Positions 28,603-40,585 of a stretch of DNA of 64,000 nucleotides are shown in pieces (position 1 is the first letter of the stretch; each line of letters begins with the position of its first letter). Below the pieces are notes generated by a model that searched no databases, had not been told where the DNA came from, and was given only the letters and a program-made list of their open reading frames with translations. Origin of the DNA: Bittarella massiliensis (ex Durand et al. 2017) (GTDB lineage Bacteria > Bacillota > Clostridia > Oscillospirales > Ruminococcaceae); NCBI RefSeq assembly GCF_017566145.1, contig NZ_JABFCL010000001.1:186001-250000 (forward strand), given 5' to 3'. Both the position numbers and the translations under genes were made by a program.

Positions 28603-28636
28603 AAAAAAGGGCCAGCCCTGCAGGGCTGGCCCTTTT
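28603..28636 (-). terminator. Terminator of the rubredoxin-fprA operon
   Basis: A perfect self-complementary 32-nt sequence (16-bp arms 28605-28620 and 28621-28636) followed by a T run in the minus direction. Confidence 0.9.
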
Positions 28637-28646
28637 GGGGCGCTAT

Positions 28647-29852
28647 TTAGAGCTTCTCGGCAAATTCTTTGCCGTAGATAAATGCCTTTTTCAGGTCCTC
28701 CTCACTGGGGACAAAGGTGACCTTCAGTCCGTCCATGGCGACACACAACTTGAGGTTGCTCAGGTAGCCGTTGAGCAGGGGTACCGCCTCACCGCTCCAG
28801 CCGAAGGAGCCAAAGACGGCCACCGGCTTTTTCTGGTTGCCGATGGCGTCGATGTGGGCCAGCAGGTTCCAGATGGGGGGCACCGCGTTGCGGTTGATGG
28901 TGGGGGAACCCAGCAGGAAAGCAGCGCTGCGGTTGAGGGCCGCCACCTGCTCGCCCAGGTCGTGCTCGATGACGTTGTAGAGGGGGATCTCCGCCTCCGG
29001 CTTCACCGAGAGGATGCCGGCGCGGATCTCCTCGGCCAGCTGGGTGGTGTTGCCGTAGGCCGAGCAGTAGAAGATGGGGATCAGCGGCTTCTCGCCGGCG
29101 GGTTCCGCGCTCCACTGGCGGTACTGCTCCATCACCCATTCCAGGCAGCAGCCCTTGGTCAAAATGGGGCCGTGGCTGGTGCAGGCGGTGTCGAAATCGA
29201 GGGTGGAGAGGATGTCGAGCCCTTTGCGCACATAGCCGGCAAAGGGGGAGAAGATGGCGTCGTAGTAGACCTTGACCGCCTCTTCATAGGCCTTGGGATA
29301 GGTGACCTTGCTGTCCCACACCAGGGGCTCGCAGTAGTGGGCGCCCAAAAAGTCACAGGTAAAGACCACCTTGTCCTCCGGCAGGTAGGTGAAGATGGAG
29401 TCGGGCCAGTGGAGGAAGGGGGCAGAGAAGAAGGTCAGGGTCTTGCCGCCCAGATCGCGGGTGTCGCCGTTTTTGACCACCTCCACCTTCATGTTGGGGT
29501 TGTTGGTGATCCCCTTGAGGTAGATGCTGCCCGCCTGGCTCACCAAAACGGTGATGTCGGGGTACTTTTCAATGAGTTTTGCCACCGCGCCCGAGTGGTC
29601 GGGCTCACAGTGATTCATCACCAAGTAGTCCACCTTGGCGATGTCACAGACCTGTTCCAGCGTCTCCAGGTAGTCCTCGGCAAAGGTGAGGTGGGAGGCG
29701 TCGATGAGGGCGGTCTTCTCGCTGCCCACCACCGTGTAGGCGTTGTAGCTGGTGCCGTATTCGGTGCGCATCACCACATCGAAGACCCGCATGTTGGGGT
29801 TGAGAATCCCGGTGTAGTAGATGCCGTCCTTAATTTTTTTGGTTCCGGACAA
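28647..29852 (-). CDS. fprA: FprA family A-type flavoprotein (flavodiiron protein)
   Basis: A 401-residue flavodiiron protein. The N-terminal metallo-beta-lactamase domain carries the di-iron ligands His81, Glu83, Asp85 and His86 (NHCEPDHSG), with further His and Asp residues in FLHWPDS and CDFLGAH. The C-terminal flavodoxin domain begins at IPIFYCSAYGNTTQLAE (FMN phosphate loop) and continues to FGSFGWSGEA. These enzymes reduce O2 to water or NO to N2O with electrons from rubredoxin and protect anaerobes. The start is TTG 29852, 6 bp after GGGGAG. It lies 80 bp downstream of the rubredoxin gene under the same promoter. Confidence 0.95.
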   Translation of the reverse strand: MSGTKKIKDGIYYTGILNPNMRVFDVVMRTEYGTSYNAYTVVGSEKTALIDASHLTFAEDYLETLEQVCDIAKVDYLVMNHCEPDHSGAVAKLIEKYPDITVLVSQAGSIYLKGITNNPNMKVEVVKNGDTRDLGGKTLTFFSAPFLHWPDSIFTYLPEDKVVFTCDFLGAHYCEPLVWDSKVTYPKAYEEAVKVYYDAIFSPFAGYVRKGLDILSTLDFDTACTSHGPILTKGCCLEWVMEQYRQWSAEPAGEKPLIPIFYCSAYGNTTQLAEEIRAGILSVKPEAEIPLYNVIEHDLGEQVAALNRSAAFLLGSPTINRNAVPPIWNLLAHIDAIGNQKKPVAVFGSFGWSGEAVPLLNGYLSNLKLCVAMDGLKVTFVPSEEDLKKAFIYGKEFAEKL

Positions 29853-29885
29853 AGTGATCTCCCCTTTTCTTTTGACAGTCCTGGC

Positions 29886-29922
29886 AAAAAGGAGGGGCGG
29901 CCGCGCTACAGGCGGCTGCCCC
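29886..29922 (-). terminator. Internal hairpin between rubredoxin and fprA (possible attenuator)
   Basis: In the minus direction a GC-rich 11-bp stem with one mismatch (29894-29904 with 29912-29922), followed by TCCTTTTTG. It looks like a partial terminator within the operon that would let rubredoxin be made in excess of FprA. Confidence 0.55.
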
Positions 29923-29932
29923 ACTCGCTTCT

Positions 29933-30094
29933 TTACGCCTGCTCTTCAAACATGTCCTTGCCCACGCCACAGAGGGGGCAGACAAAGTCATCGGGTACGT
30001 CGGCCCACTTGGTGCCGGCGGCGATCCCCTCGTCGGGGGCGCCAGCGGCCTCGTCGTACACGTACCCACACACGGTGCAAACATATTTTGCCAT
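29933..30094 (-). CDS. Rubredoxin
   Basis: A 53-residue rubredoxin. Its two metal-binding loops, CTVCGY near the N-terminus and CPLCGV near the C-terminus, provide four cysteines for a single Fe, and the central [11 protein letters not shown] segment is the family signature. It is a cytoplasmic one-electron carrier, the expected donor for the flavodiiron protein encoded next. The start ATG 30094 follows AAAGGAG and a strong promoter (30132-30160). The gene is short and easily missed by length cut-offs. Confidence 0.95.
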   Translation of the reverse strand: MAKYVCTVCGYVYDEAAGAPDEGIAAGTKWADVPDDFVCPLCGVGKDMFEEQA

Positions 30095-30131
30095 TGCGGA
30101 ACACTCCTTTTTCTATTTGGTTTCTGACCTA

Positions 30132-30160
30132 ATTATACTGAATTACTCCACGATTGTAAA
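30132..30160 (-). promoter_or_regulatory. Promoter of the rubredoxin-fprA operon
   Basis: In the minus direction TTTACA (30160-30155), 17-bp spacer, perfect TATAAT (30137-30132), 38 bp upstream of the rubredoxin start. Confidence 0.88.
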
Positions 30161-30175
30161 GGGGCTCTTTCCACT

Positions 30176-32998
<2,823 letters not shown>

Positions 32999-33015
32999 TG
33001 TCGTATTTCCTCGCT

Positions 33016-34989
33016 TTACTTTAAGGATTTGAGCTGCTCGATCTTGTCGCGGAGGAAGGCCGCCTGCTCGAATTCCAGCAGTTGGGCCGCCTGGCGCATC
33101 TCCTTGGTCAGCTTGTTGATCATCTCGGCCTTCTTCTCCCGGCTAAGGCGCTTGAATTTTTTGACGTCGTCGGTGTCCTTCTTGGAGATTTCAATCACGT
33201 CCCGCACCGCCTTGATGATGGTCTTGGGGACGATGCCGTGGGCCTCGTTGTAGGCCGTCTGAATGGCGCGGCGGCGCTCGGTCTCGCGGATGGCCGCCTC
33301 CATCGAGCGGGTGACCACGTCGGCGTACATGATGACCTGGCCGCCGGCGTTGCGGGCGGCGCGGCCGATGGTCTGCACCAGGGAGGTCTCGCTGCGCAGG
33401 AATCCCTCCTTGTCGGCGTCGAGGATGGCCACCAGGGAGACCTCGGGGATGTCCAACCCCTCCCGCAGCAGGTTGATGCCCACCAGCACGTCGAACTCGC
33501 CCAGCCGCAGGTCGCGGATGATCTCCATGCGCTCGATGGTCTCGGTGCCGTGGTGCATGTACCGCACCCGCACCCCCATGTTTTCCAGGTAGGCCGTCAG
33601 GTCCTCGGCCATCTTCTTGGTGAGGGTGGTCACCATCACCCGCTCCTTGCGGGCGGTGCGCTTTTGAATCTCGGCGTAGAGGTCGTCGATCTGCCCCTCG
33701 ATGGGCTTGACGATCACCTCGGGGTCGGTGAGGCCGGTGGGGCGGATCACCTGCTCCACGATCTGGGTGCTCTTCTCCCGCTCAAAATCGCCGGGGGTGG
33801 CCGAGACAAAGACCGCCTGGTTGATCTTGCCGTAGAACTCGTCGAAGTTCAAGGGGCGGTTGTCAAAGGCCGAGGGGAGGCGGAAGCCGTAGTCCACCAA
33901 GTTCTTTTTGCGGGCGTAGTCGCCGGCAAACATCCCCCGCACCTGGGGCAGGGTCACATGGGACTCGTCCACAAAGAGGAGGAAGTCGTCGGGAAAGTAG
34001 TCGATGAGGGTGTTGGGGGTACTGCCCGGCGCCCGGCCCGAGAGGGTGCGGGAGTAGTTCTCGATCCCCTTGCAAAAGCCGATCTCCTGCAGCATCTCGA
34101 TGTCGTACATGGTGCGCTGCTCGATGCGCTGGGCCTCCAGCAGCTTGTCGTTTGCCTTGAAGTACTGGACGCGCTCGCGCAGTTCGTCCTGAATGTCGGT
34201 GATGGCCCGCTGCATCTTCTCCTTGGGGACGATGTAGTGGCTGGCCGGGTAGATGGCAATGTGGCCCAGCACCTTCTTGCTCTCCCCCGTCAGGGGGTTG
34301 ATTTCGGAGATGCGGTCCACCTCGTCGCCGAAAAACTCGATGCGCACCGCCGTCTCGGTGGAGTAAGCGGGGTAGACCTCCACCACGTCCCCTCGCACCC
34401 GGAACTTGTTGCGGGTGAAGTTGACGTCGTTTCGCTCGTACTGCAGGTCCACCAGCTGCTTGACCACGTCGTCCCGGCTCCTCTCCATCCCCGGGCGCAG
34501 GGAGATGACCATGGTCCGGTAGTCGATGGGGTCGCCCAGGGAGTAGATGCAGGAGACGCTGGCCACCAGGATCACATCCCGCCGCTCTGAGAGGGCGGCG
34601 GTGGCCGAGTGGCGCATCTTCTCGATCTCCTCGTTGATGGAGGAGTCCTTTTCGATGTAGGTGTCGGTGGAGGCCACGTACGCCTCGGGCTGGTAGTAGT
34701 CGTAGTAGGAGACAAAGTACTCCACCGCGTTTTCGGGGAAGAACTCCCGAAACTCCGAACAGAGCTGGGCGGCCAGGGTCTTGTTGTGGGCCAACACCAG
34801 GGTGGGTCGGTTGACCTGGGCGATGACGTTGGCCATGGTGAAGGTCTTGCCCGAGCCGGTGACCCCCAGTAGGGTCTGTTCCTTGTCCCCCCGCTCGATC
34901 CCCTCCACCAGCTGGGCGATGGCCTGGGGCTGATCGCCGGTGGGCTGGTAGGGGGAGACCAACTTGAACGACCCGCTTTGATTTCCCAT
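33016..34989 (-). CDS. uvrB: Excinuclease ABC subunit B
   Basis: A 657-residue UvrB. It has the helicase-like ATPase core with Walker A GVTGSGKT (about 39-46), the beta-hairpin region with [14 protein letters not shown] in [13 protein letters not shown], the SATPGDFE motif, the C-terminal helicase half with QTIGRAARN, and a final UVR domain ([24 protein letters not shown]) that contacts UvrC. UvrB verifies damage after UvrA loading and positions UvrC. The start ATG 34989 has GGAGGTG just upstream. First gene of a uvrBA operon. A possible LexA-type box lies upstream (35195-35208). Confidence 0.97.
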   Translation of the reverse strand: MGNQSGSFKLVSPYQPTGDQPQAIAQLVEGIERGDKEQTLLGVTGSGKTFTMANVIAQVNRPTLVLAHNKTLAAQLCSEFREFFPENAVEYFVSYYDYYQPEAYVASTDTYIEKDSSINEEIEKMRHSATAALSERRDVILVASVSCIYSLGDPIDYRTMVISLRPGMERSRDDVVKQLVDLQYERNDVNFTRNKFRVRGDVVEVYPAYSTETAVRIEFFGDEVDRISEINPLTGESKKVLGHIAIYPASHYIVPKEKMQRAITDIQDELRERVQYFKANDKLLEAQRIEQRTMYDIEMLQEIGFCKGIENYSRTLSGRAPGSTPNTLIDYFPDDFLLFVDESHVTLPQVRGMFAGDYARKKNLVDYGFRLPSAFDNRPLNFDEFYGKINQAVFVSATPGDFEREKSTQIVEQVIRPTGLTDPEVIVKPIEGQIDDLYAEIQKRTARKERVMVTTLTKKMAEDLTAYLENMGVRVRYMHHGTETIERMEIIRDLRLGEFDVLVGINLLREGLDIPEVSLVAILDADKEGFLRSETSLVQTIGRAARNAGGQVIMYADVVTRSMEAAIRETERRRAIQTAYNEAHGIVPKTIIKAVRDVIEISKKDTDDVKKFKRLSREKKAEMINKLTKEMRQAAQLLEFEQAAFLRDKIEQLKSLK

Positions 34990-35153
34990 TTCTACACCTC
35001 CCTGCCGCCGCTGCCAGGGGGCAGGGGCGGGATCAATCGCGCAAACGACGCATCATTTCAAAAAATGTCAAATATAAAACAGATACAACCGCTCTTGTCC
35101 CCCTGCTTTTTCTCCAGATGGGCGGGGGAAAAGAGAAGAGCACCCAAGTTTAT

Positions 35154-35208
35154 ATTATAGCACAGCGCCCTTCTTTTTAAAAGATTCACAAAGAAAAACA
35201 TTTGTTTG
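35154..35208 (-). promoter_or_regulatory. uvrBA promoter region with a possible LexA (Cheo) box
   Basis: In the minus direction a perfect TATAAT (35159-35154) has only a weak TTTTAA at the -35 place (35182-35177). Further upstream CAAACAAATGTTTT (35208-35195) matches the Gram-positive LexA consensus CGAACRNRYGTTCC at most positions. The box sits about 13 bp upstream of the -35 element rather than over it, so control by LexA is tentative. Confidence 0.4.
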
Positions 35209-35314
35209 CATAGAGCTAAAATTTATATCTATTTTTGCCAAATCACCGCGGGAAAGAGGAGGGCCGCCCTCCCCTTCGCCGCCCCGGGAAAACGGCGGCG
35301 GGCAAAAGGGAGAA

Positions 35315-35341
35315 ACGGCGCTCCCACAGGTGGGGCGCCGT
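35315..35341 (-). terminator. Probable terminator of the VanZ-like gene
   Basis: In the minus direction ACGGCGC-CCCAC pairs with GTGGG-(A)-GCGCCGT, with one bulged base, followed by TTTCTCCCTTTTG. The 437-bp gap 34990-35421 holds this and the uvrB promoter region; otherwise I see nothing in it. Confidence 0.55.
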
Positions 35342-35421
35342 CTCTGTGCAAGGGCGTTCTGCCGCGCTGCAAACCGCCTTTTCCAAAGAGGCGGCCAGCC
35401 GGACAAGAGGGCCTTTCCGAT

Positions 35422-35985
35422 TTACCGCTGGGCCCTCCTCCCGCCGCTGCGCGCAGTGAATTTGTTCCAGAACTGCCGGTTGCCAACCACCCTGTCCAAC
35501 AGCCCAAACACAAGGTAGCCGATCACCGTGCCCGACAGATTGGCAATGACGTCGTCGATGTCCGACGAGCGCCCGATAAAAAACTGGAAAAACTCAATGC
35601 TGAAGGTCGTCAAAAAGGAAACCAGCACGGCGGCGGGAAGCCGCCTCATCTTCTGGAACACGGCGGGGAGGAAAAAGCCCAGCGGGATAAAGAGCAGGAT
35701 GTTGGGCACCTTTTCAACGGTGAACAGGTAGAGGTCGTCCCCCGTTCCCAGCCACGCAAAGGGGATCAAATTGAGGGTGTGGGTCTCCGGTTGAAAGGAA
35801 ATCGGGGTGAACAAAATCGTCGCGAAGACAATGAGAAAAAGGGAGCAGAAGAGCCCCAAATAGCTGATCTGCCGGGGAATCGTCTTTCCCCGCCTTTTCA
35901 AAACAAACAAGACGGGCAGGTACAGAATCGTCAGCCCCACAATAAAAATCAGCGCCAGAGTGGCATACGCTTCCAATCGATGCAT
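35422..35985 (-). CDS. VanZ-like family membrane protein
   Basis: A 187-residue membrane protein with about five transmembrane helices. The family pattern is visible in NLIPFAWLGTGDD, VPNILLFIPLGFFLPAVF, SFLTTFSIEFFQFFIGRSSDIDDVIANLSGTVIGYLVF. VanZ-like proteins are linked to low-level teicoplanin resistance in one lineage, but the family is wide and its biochemical role is unknown. The start ATG 35985 follows GAGGAGGAGAG; the frame is open 41 codons upstream without any ribosome-binding site. Its base composition is slightly more AT-rich than neighbours, and it ends in a basic GGRRAQR tail. Monocistronic. Confidence 0.9.
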   Translation of the reverse strand: MHRLEAYATLALIFIVGLTILYLPVLFVLKRRGKTIPRQISYLGLFCSLFLIVFATILFTPISFQPETHTLNLIPFAWLGTGDDLYLFTVEKVPNILLFIPLGFFLPAVFQKMRRLPAAVLVSFLTTFSIEFFQFFIGRSSDIDDVIANLSGTVIGYLVFGLLDRVVGNRQFWNKFTARSGGRRAQR

Positions 35986-36105
35986 CGTTCTCTCCTCCTC
36001 TTTGCTCCCATTGTACAGGAGATTTGTCAAAAGTCCCCTGTCAAATTTCCTACAAATTGATGAAGAGATGCCAAACGATCGGCGAGAGAACCGGTTTTCC
36101 TCCAG

Positions 36106-36137
36106 CAAAAAGAGCCGGGGCCAGCGGCCCTCAGCTC
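36106..36137 (-). terminator. Terminator of the radC / nucleoside phosphorylase unit
   Basis: In the minus direction an 11-bp stem with one bulged A (36112-36122 with 36126-36137), followed by TTTTTG. Confidence 0.8.
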
Positions 36138-36180
36138 TCTGAGCGTCAATCTGTGCGGGGCGAAGTAGAGAGAAGACGGG

Positions 36181-36958
36181 TCACCGCCCCTGTGCAAAGG
36201 CAAAGTCGATGGCCGCCTGAAAAAAGCGGTCCCTCTCCTCGGCCCGGCGGCGAACGCCCCAACTCCACGGGGTGGGGTCCTCGGCGGTGGGATGCTTGTC
36301 GGAAACCAGCAGCAGGGCCACCGCCTCGGCCCCCAGGTACTGGCTGACGCTCAGGACGGCGGAGGCCTCCATGTCCACCCCCACGCAGCCCTGTTGCCGC
36401 CAGAGGGTCTCCTTGCGCACCGTCTGGCGGTAGACGGCGTCGGTGGTGACCGTCGGCCGCTCCCATACCCGCAGACGGGGGGAGAGGAACGCCACCGCCT
36501 GCCGGTGCAGTTCCGGCGAGGGATCGGCCCAGCAAATTTGAGAGTGGTAGTGGTGGCTGGTCCCCGCCTCCACCAGGATATGAGGGGGAACGACGGTGTC
36601 GCAGAGCCCCACCTCCCCCGCAAAGCAGCCGCAATAGCCCACCAGGATGAATTTTTTCACCCCCAGGGCAAAGAGGGTCTCCACCGTGTCAGCCCCCTGG
36701 GGCGCGCCCCGGCCGCCAGCAGACCCCCTCCTCCCCTTTTACCGCGTAGACAGGGGTGGGAAAGAGGAATCGGGGCAGCATTTCCGTCAGGGCGAGGGCG
36801 GGATAGTTTGCCTGCAGATAGGGCGCCCCCTGGGACTGAAAGAAGAGGACCGCCGTCTCCGGCAGGGCGAGGGGCTCCCCCCGGTGCTCGCTACGGGCGT
36901 GAAAGCGCGCCTGGATCACCGGCTCGGTATCGTCGTTTTTCAGGTACCAGTCAAACAT
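36181..36958 (-). pseudogene. Frameshifted nucleoside phosphorylase (PNP/UDP family)
   Basis: Two consecutive frames together make one phosphorylase. The first (ATG 36958, 89 codons) gives the N-terminal part ending YAVKGEEGV and then a false tail to a stop at 36689. The second, in the +1 frame, continues GAPQGADTVETLFALGVKKFILVGYCGCF and reaches the signature DMEASAV and the C-terminus at 36181. The break lies close to 36710-36720, where the original frame reads a short GC-rich stretch. The family cleaves purine or pyrimidine nucleosides with phosphate. The break is a single-base indel, in a G/C-rich run, so a sequencing error is possible. It lies 21 bp after radC in the same direction. Confidence 0.75.
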
Positions 36959-36979
36959 AATTTCCCCCTTTTGGCCGTC

Positions 36980-37663
36980 TCAAAGGGCGACAAAGATGTT
37001 GCTGTCGGCCAGGGAGATGTAGTCGTCCCCCGAGACAATGATGTGATCCACCAGCTGGATGTGCAGGGCCTTGAGGGTGCTGTGAATTTGCAGGGTGGAG
37101 CGGACGTCCTCGTCCGAGGGCAGGGCCACCCCGCCGGGGTGGTTGTGGGCGATGACCACCCGGCTGCACTTGGAGAGGGCGGCCCGCTCCACGATCTTCT
37201 TTTGGTTGATGGAGACCGCGTTGTGGATGCCCTGGGCGATCAGCTCGCAGCGAAGCAGCTTGTAGCGGTCGTTGAAGCAGAGCAGGTAGAGGGATTCGTC
37301 GGTCTTGCCGATGAACATGGGGACCAGGTAGTCCCCGATCTTCTGGGTGCAGTCGAGGACGTTTTCAGCCGACTGCATGTCCTGCAAATAGCTGCGAAAG
37401 AGGGAGAGCACCAGCTTGAGGAGCACCGCCGCGTTGTAGCCGATGCCGGGAACCTGCTGCAGCTCGTCCACATCGGCCTCCAGCACCCCCTTGATGCCGC
37501 CAAAAGCGCCCAGCAGGAGGTGGGCCAGTTCGTTGGTGTCCCGCCGGGGAACGGCGTAGTAGAGGAGAATCTCCAACAGGATGTGGTCGGGCAGGCTCTC
37601 CCCGCCCATCTGCAAAAACAGCTGCCGGGTGCGGTCCCGGTGGCCCTTGTGTTCGTTGCTCAT
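36980..37663 (-). CDS. radC: RadC family (JAB/MPN domain) protein
   Basis: A 227-residue RadC. The N-terminal helix-hairpin-helix part contains QQVPGIGYNAAVLLK, and the C-terminal JAMM metalloprotease-like domain has the motif HNHPGG followed by PSDED, the zinc ligands His-x-His...Asp, and IVSGDDYISLADS. Despite the old name it is not proven to act in DNA repair; its substrate is unknown. The start ATG 37663 has GAGGTG upstream; the frame extends further upstream without a ribosome-binding site. First gene of a unit with the frameshifted phosphorylase, divergent from the RluA-type gene at 37846. Confidence 0.93.
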   Translation of the reverse strand: MSNEHKGHRDRTRQLFLQMGGESLPDHILLEILLYYAVPRRDTNELAHLLLGAFGGIKGVLEADVDELQQVPGIGYNAAVLLKLVLSLFRSYLQDMQSAENVLDCTQKIGDYLVPMFIGKTDESLYLLCFNDRYKLLRCELIAQGIHNAVSINQKKIVERAALSKCSRVVIAHNHPGGVALPSDEDVRSTLQIHSTLKALHIQLVDHIIVSGDDYISLADSNIFVAL

Positions 37664-37845
37664 AGGCACCTCGAAAAAGCGGCGCAAAAGCCGCATTTGT
37701 AATCTCTCGGCGTTTGGGTTATACTGACAGATATGCGAATTTGCCCCGCCGCCGCCAAAAGGCGCGGCGGCGATTCGACAGAATTTGCTGTGCGGCTATT
37801 ATACTCCATTCCCACAAAAAAAGCTACGACAGAGGAGCACCTGTT

Positions 37846-38838
37846 TTGTACCAGTATTCCATCGGCCCCAACGACGGGGGGCAGCGGCTGGACCGCCTGC
37901 TGAAAAAGCTGCTGCCGGACTGTCCCACCTCCCTCTTTTACAAGTGGAACCGGCAGAAAAAAATCAAACTCAACCGCAAGCGGGTCGAGCTCTCCGCCTT
38001 TGTGCGGGAGGGGGATCAGCTGGACCTCTACCTGCCCGAGGGGATCTCCCTCCGCGAGAGCCGGGGGGCGGGGCTCGCCCTTCCCCCCTCGCTGGAACCC
38101 TGCCGGGTGGTGTATGAGGACCCGCAGGTGCTGGTGTTGGAAAAGCCGGTGGGAGTGCCCACCCAGCCGGACAACAGCGGCTCCCCCTCCCTGCGGGAGA
38201 TGGCCTTGGCCCACCTGATTCAAAACGGCAGCTATCTCCCCCAGCGGGAGCACAGCTTTGCCCCCGCCCCTTGCAACCGGCTGGACCGCAACACCCAGGG
38301 GCTGGTGCTCTTTGGCAAGACAGCCGCCGCCCTGCGGGAGCTGACCCGGCTCATCCGGGAGGGGCGGGCGGAGAAGCGATACCTCTGCCTGACCGCCGGC
38401 GCCCCCTCCCCCGACAGGGGAGAATTGCGGGGCCACATCGTCAAGGACGGGCGGAAAAACCGCTCCCAGGTCTACTCGTCTCCCCGGCCCGGCAGCAAGC
38501 CTGTGCACAGCCGCTACCGGGTCGTCGCCCCGCTGGGGGAGGACTGTCTGGTGGAGATCGCCCTGCTCACCGGCCGCTCCCACCAGATACGGGCCCAATT
38601 TGCCGCCGCCGGACACCCCCTGCTGGGGGACGGCAAGTACGGCGGCCCCACCGACCGCTACACCCGGCAGGCCCTCTGCGCCTACCTCCTCCGCCTCCAT
38701 CCCGAGGGGGACAGCCCCCTCGCCTACCTGGAGGGGAAGACCTTCTCCCTGCGCCCCTGGTTCCTGCCAGAGGGTGTTTCCCTCCCCCGTGAAGGGGCGC
38801 AGAGCGCGCCCACCGCAGATAGAAAAGAGGAACACTAA
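37846..38838 (+). CDS. RluA-family pseudouridine synthase (second copy)
   Basis: A 330-residue paralogue of the synthase at 26610. It has an S4 domain ([28 protein letters not shown]), then [15 protein letters not shown], the catalytic Asp in [16 protein letters not shown] and [25 protein letters not shown]. The two copies share the last motif almost word for word, but differ elsewhere, so they probably modify different uridines. The start is TTG 37846, 8 bp after AGAGGAG; the earlier open frame has no ribosome-binding site. Its stop codon is one base from the start of the helicase gene, so the pair form an operon. Confidence 0.9.
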   Translation: MYQYSIGPNDGGQRLDRLLKKLLPDCPTSLFYKWNRQKKIKLNRKRVELSAFVREGDQLDLYLPEGISLRESRGAGLALPPSLEPCRVVYEDPQVLVLEKPVGVPTQPDNSGSPSLREMALAHLIQNGSYLPQREHSFAPAPCNRLDRNTQGLVLFGKTAAALRELTRLIREGRAEKRYLCLTAGAPSPDRGELRGHIVKDGRKNRSQVYSSPRPGSKPVHSRYRVVAPLGEDCLVEIALLTGRSHQIRAQFAAAGHPLLGDGKYGGPTDRYTRQALCAYLLRLHPEGDSPLAYLEGKTFSLRPWFLPEGVSLPREGAQSAPTADRKEEH

Positions 38839-38839
38839 T

Positions 38840-40135
38840 TTGCAATTTGTCGATTTAAAACTCTCTCCCCCCATTCAAAAAGCCCTGGCGGAGATGGGGT
38901 ATCAAACCCCCTCCCCCATTCAGGAAAAGGCCATTCCCCCGGTGCTTGCCGGACGGGACCTCTTTGGCTGCGCCCAGACGGGAACCGGCAAGACCTGCGC
39001 CTTTGCCGCCCCCATCCTCCAGCGGCTGGGCGCCGACCGCGGCGGCAAACGCCCGCCCATCCGTGCCCTTGTCCTCACCCCCACCCGGGAACTGGCCCTG
39101 CAAATTTACGAAAATTTCGTCCAGTACGGCAAGTACCTCCCCCTGCGCTGCGCCGTCATCTTCGGCGGGGTCTCCCAAAACCCGCAGGTGGAGAAACTGC
39201 AGCGGGGGGTCGACATTCTGGTGGCCACCCCCGGGCGGCTCAACGACCTGATCGGGCAGGGGCATATCTCCCTGAAAAAGGTGGAGATATTTGTCCTCGA
39301 CGAGGGGGACCGGATGCTGGACATGGGCTTTATCCACGACGTGCGGCGGGTGGTGGCCCAACTGCCCCAGGAGCGGCAGACCCTGCTCTTCTCCGCCACC
39401 CTGCCGCCGGAGATTGAAAAACTGGCCCGCACCATCCTCAAAAACCCGCTCAAGGTCTCGGTGACCCCCTCCGCCACCACCGCAGAGAAGGTGAGCCAGT
39501 CCCTCTACTACGTGGACAAGCCCAACAAAAAGCGGCTGCTGGCCGACCTTCTCCGGCAGCCGGAAATAGAGTCCGCCCTGGTTTTCACCCGCACCAAACA
39601 CGGGGCCGACCGGGTGGTCAAGGAGCTGGGCCGGGCGGGGATCGAGGCCAAAGCCATCCACGGCAACAAGAGCCAGGGGGCCCGGCAGACCGCCCTCAAA
39701 GCCTTCAAAGACCGCTCCATCCGGGTGTTGGTGGCCACCGACATCGCCGCCCGGGGCATCGACATCGACGAGCTGTCCCACGTCATCAACTACGACCTGC
39801 CCAACGAGCCGGAGACCTATGTCCACCGCATCGGCCGCACCGGTCGCGCGGGGCTCAGCGGCACGGCGATCTCCTTTTGCATGTTCGACGAAATCCCCTA
39901 TCTCAAGGACATACAAAAACTCATCAAGCAGGAGATTCCGGTGGTCAAAGACCACCCCTACCCCATGGAAATTTTGGAGCCCACCCCCAAACAGTCCCGG
40001 CCGCCCCGGAGGGAGCGCCCCGCCCCGCCCAGACAGCCCGCAGCCAGACAGCCGGGCAGACGGCCCGCGGCCAAGGGAAAACCCGCTGGACAGGGCGGAC
40101 AGAGAGGGCAAAATCAGCCCCGCAAGAAGAGATAG
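38840..40135 (+). CDS. DEAD-box ATP-dependent RNA helicase (RhlE-like) with DEGD motif II
   Basis: A 431-residue helicase: Q motif ([23 protein letters not shown]), motif I AQTGTGKT (about 45-52), PTRELA, ATPGR, motif II DEGD at 154-157, SAT, and the C-terminal half with [13 protein letters not shown] and [11 protein letters not shown] Pro/Arg/Gln-rich tail of about 60 residues follows and may bind RNA. Motif II normally reads DEAD; here Ala is replaced by Gly while both acids are kept. Such helicases unwind short RNA duplexes, often in ribosome assembly or cold growth. The start is TTG 38840 with AAGAGG upstream. It is coupled to the RluA-type gene, suggesting a shared role on rRNA. Confidence 0.93.
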   Translation: MQFVDLKLSPPIQKALAEMGYQTPSPIQEKAIPPVLAGRDLFGCAQTGTGKTCAFAAPILQRLGADRGGKRPPIRALVLTPTRELALQIYENFVQYGKYLPLRCAVIFGGVSQNPQVEKLQRGVDILVATPGRLNDLIGQGHISLKKVEIFVLDEGDRMLDMGFIHDVRRVVAQLPQERQTLLFSATLPPEIEKLARTILKNPLKVSVTPSATTAEKVSQSLYYVDKPNKKRLLADLLRQPEIESALVFTRTKHGADRVVKELGRAGIEAKAIHGNKSQGARQTALKAFKDRSIRVLVATDIAARGIDIDELSHVINYDLPNEPETYVHRIGRTGRAGLSGTAISFCMFDEIPYLKDIQKLIKQEIPVVKDHPYPMEILEPTPKQSRPPRRERPAPPRQPAARQPGRRPAAKGKPAGQGGQRGQNQPRKKR

Positions 40136-40139
40136 AAAG

Positions 40140-40179
40140 AGAGAGCCGGACAGGTGGTGCTGTCTGGCTCTCTTTTTTT
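40140..40179 (+). terminator. Terminator of the RluA-helicase operon
   Basis: A 14-bp stem with one wobble (40140-40153 with 40160-40173), then a run of seven T. Confidence 0.9.
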
Positions 40180-40275
40180 GATGGGGAAAAAGGGGAAATG
40201 GTCTTAACAGGTGTAAGAGAAATCTGCACGGAGGCGCGGCAAGGTCAAACTGGTATGCCATTGGTCCTTGAAAAT

Positions 40276-40585
40276 GGTTCAATATACCCGCTCCGCGAGG
40301 GAGCGAGACGCTAGCGGTTTGAGGGCAACTTCGGCGTTTTGCTTATTTCAACCCACTCGCTCCGCGTAGGAGCGAGACCTGCTTTGGTACATTGCAAGCC
40401 GCAAAGGTTTTCATTTCAATCCACTCGCTCCGCGCAGGAGCGAGACGGCTTTTCCAGCACATTGCCGCCGGTGTAGGTGGCATTTCAACCCACTCGCTCC
40501 GTGCAGGAGCGAGACCTGCGCTGGCAGGCCGACCACTACGGCCAGCTGACAATTTCAACCCACTCGCTCCGTGCAGGAGCGAGAC
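40276..40585 (-). CRISPR. Small CRISPR array, 5 repeats (one decayed) and 4 spacers, type I-C-like repeats
   Basis: 34-bp repeats at 40345-40378, 40413-40446, 40482-40515 and 40552-40585, with a decayed copy (about 8 mismatches) at 40276-40309. Spacers are 35, 34, 35 and 36 bp. On the minus strand the repeat begins GTCTCGCTCC and ends GGGTTGAAAT, with a GCTCC/GGAGC hairpin core; the GTC start, palindrome and ATTGAAAT-like end resemble type I-C repeats. The decayed copy at the low-coordinate end is the expected trailer side, so transcription is predicted on the minus strand with the leader at higher coordinates. Repeats vary by one or two bases at the hairpin loop. No cas gene is present in this window. 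Confidence 0.9.
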
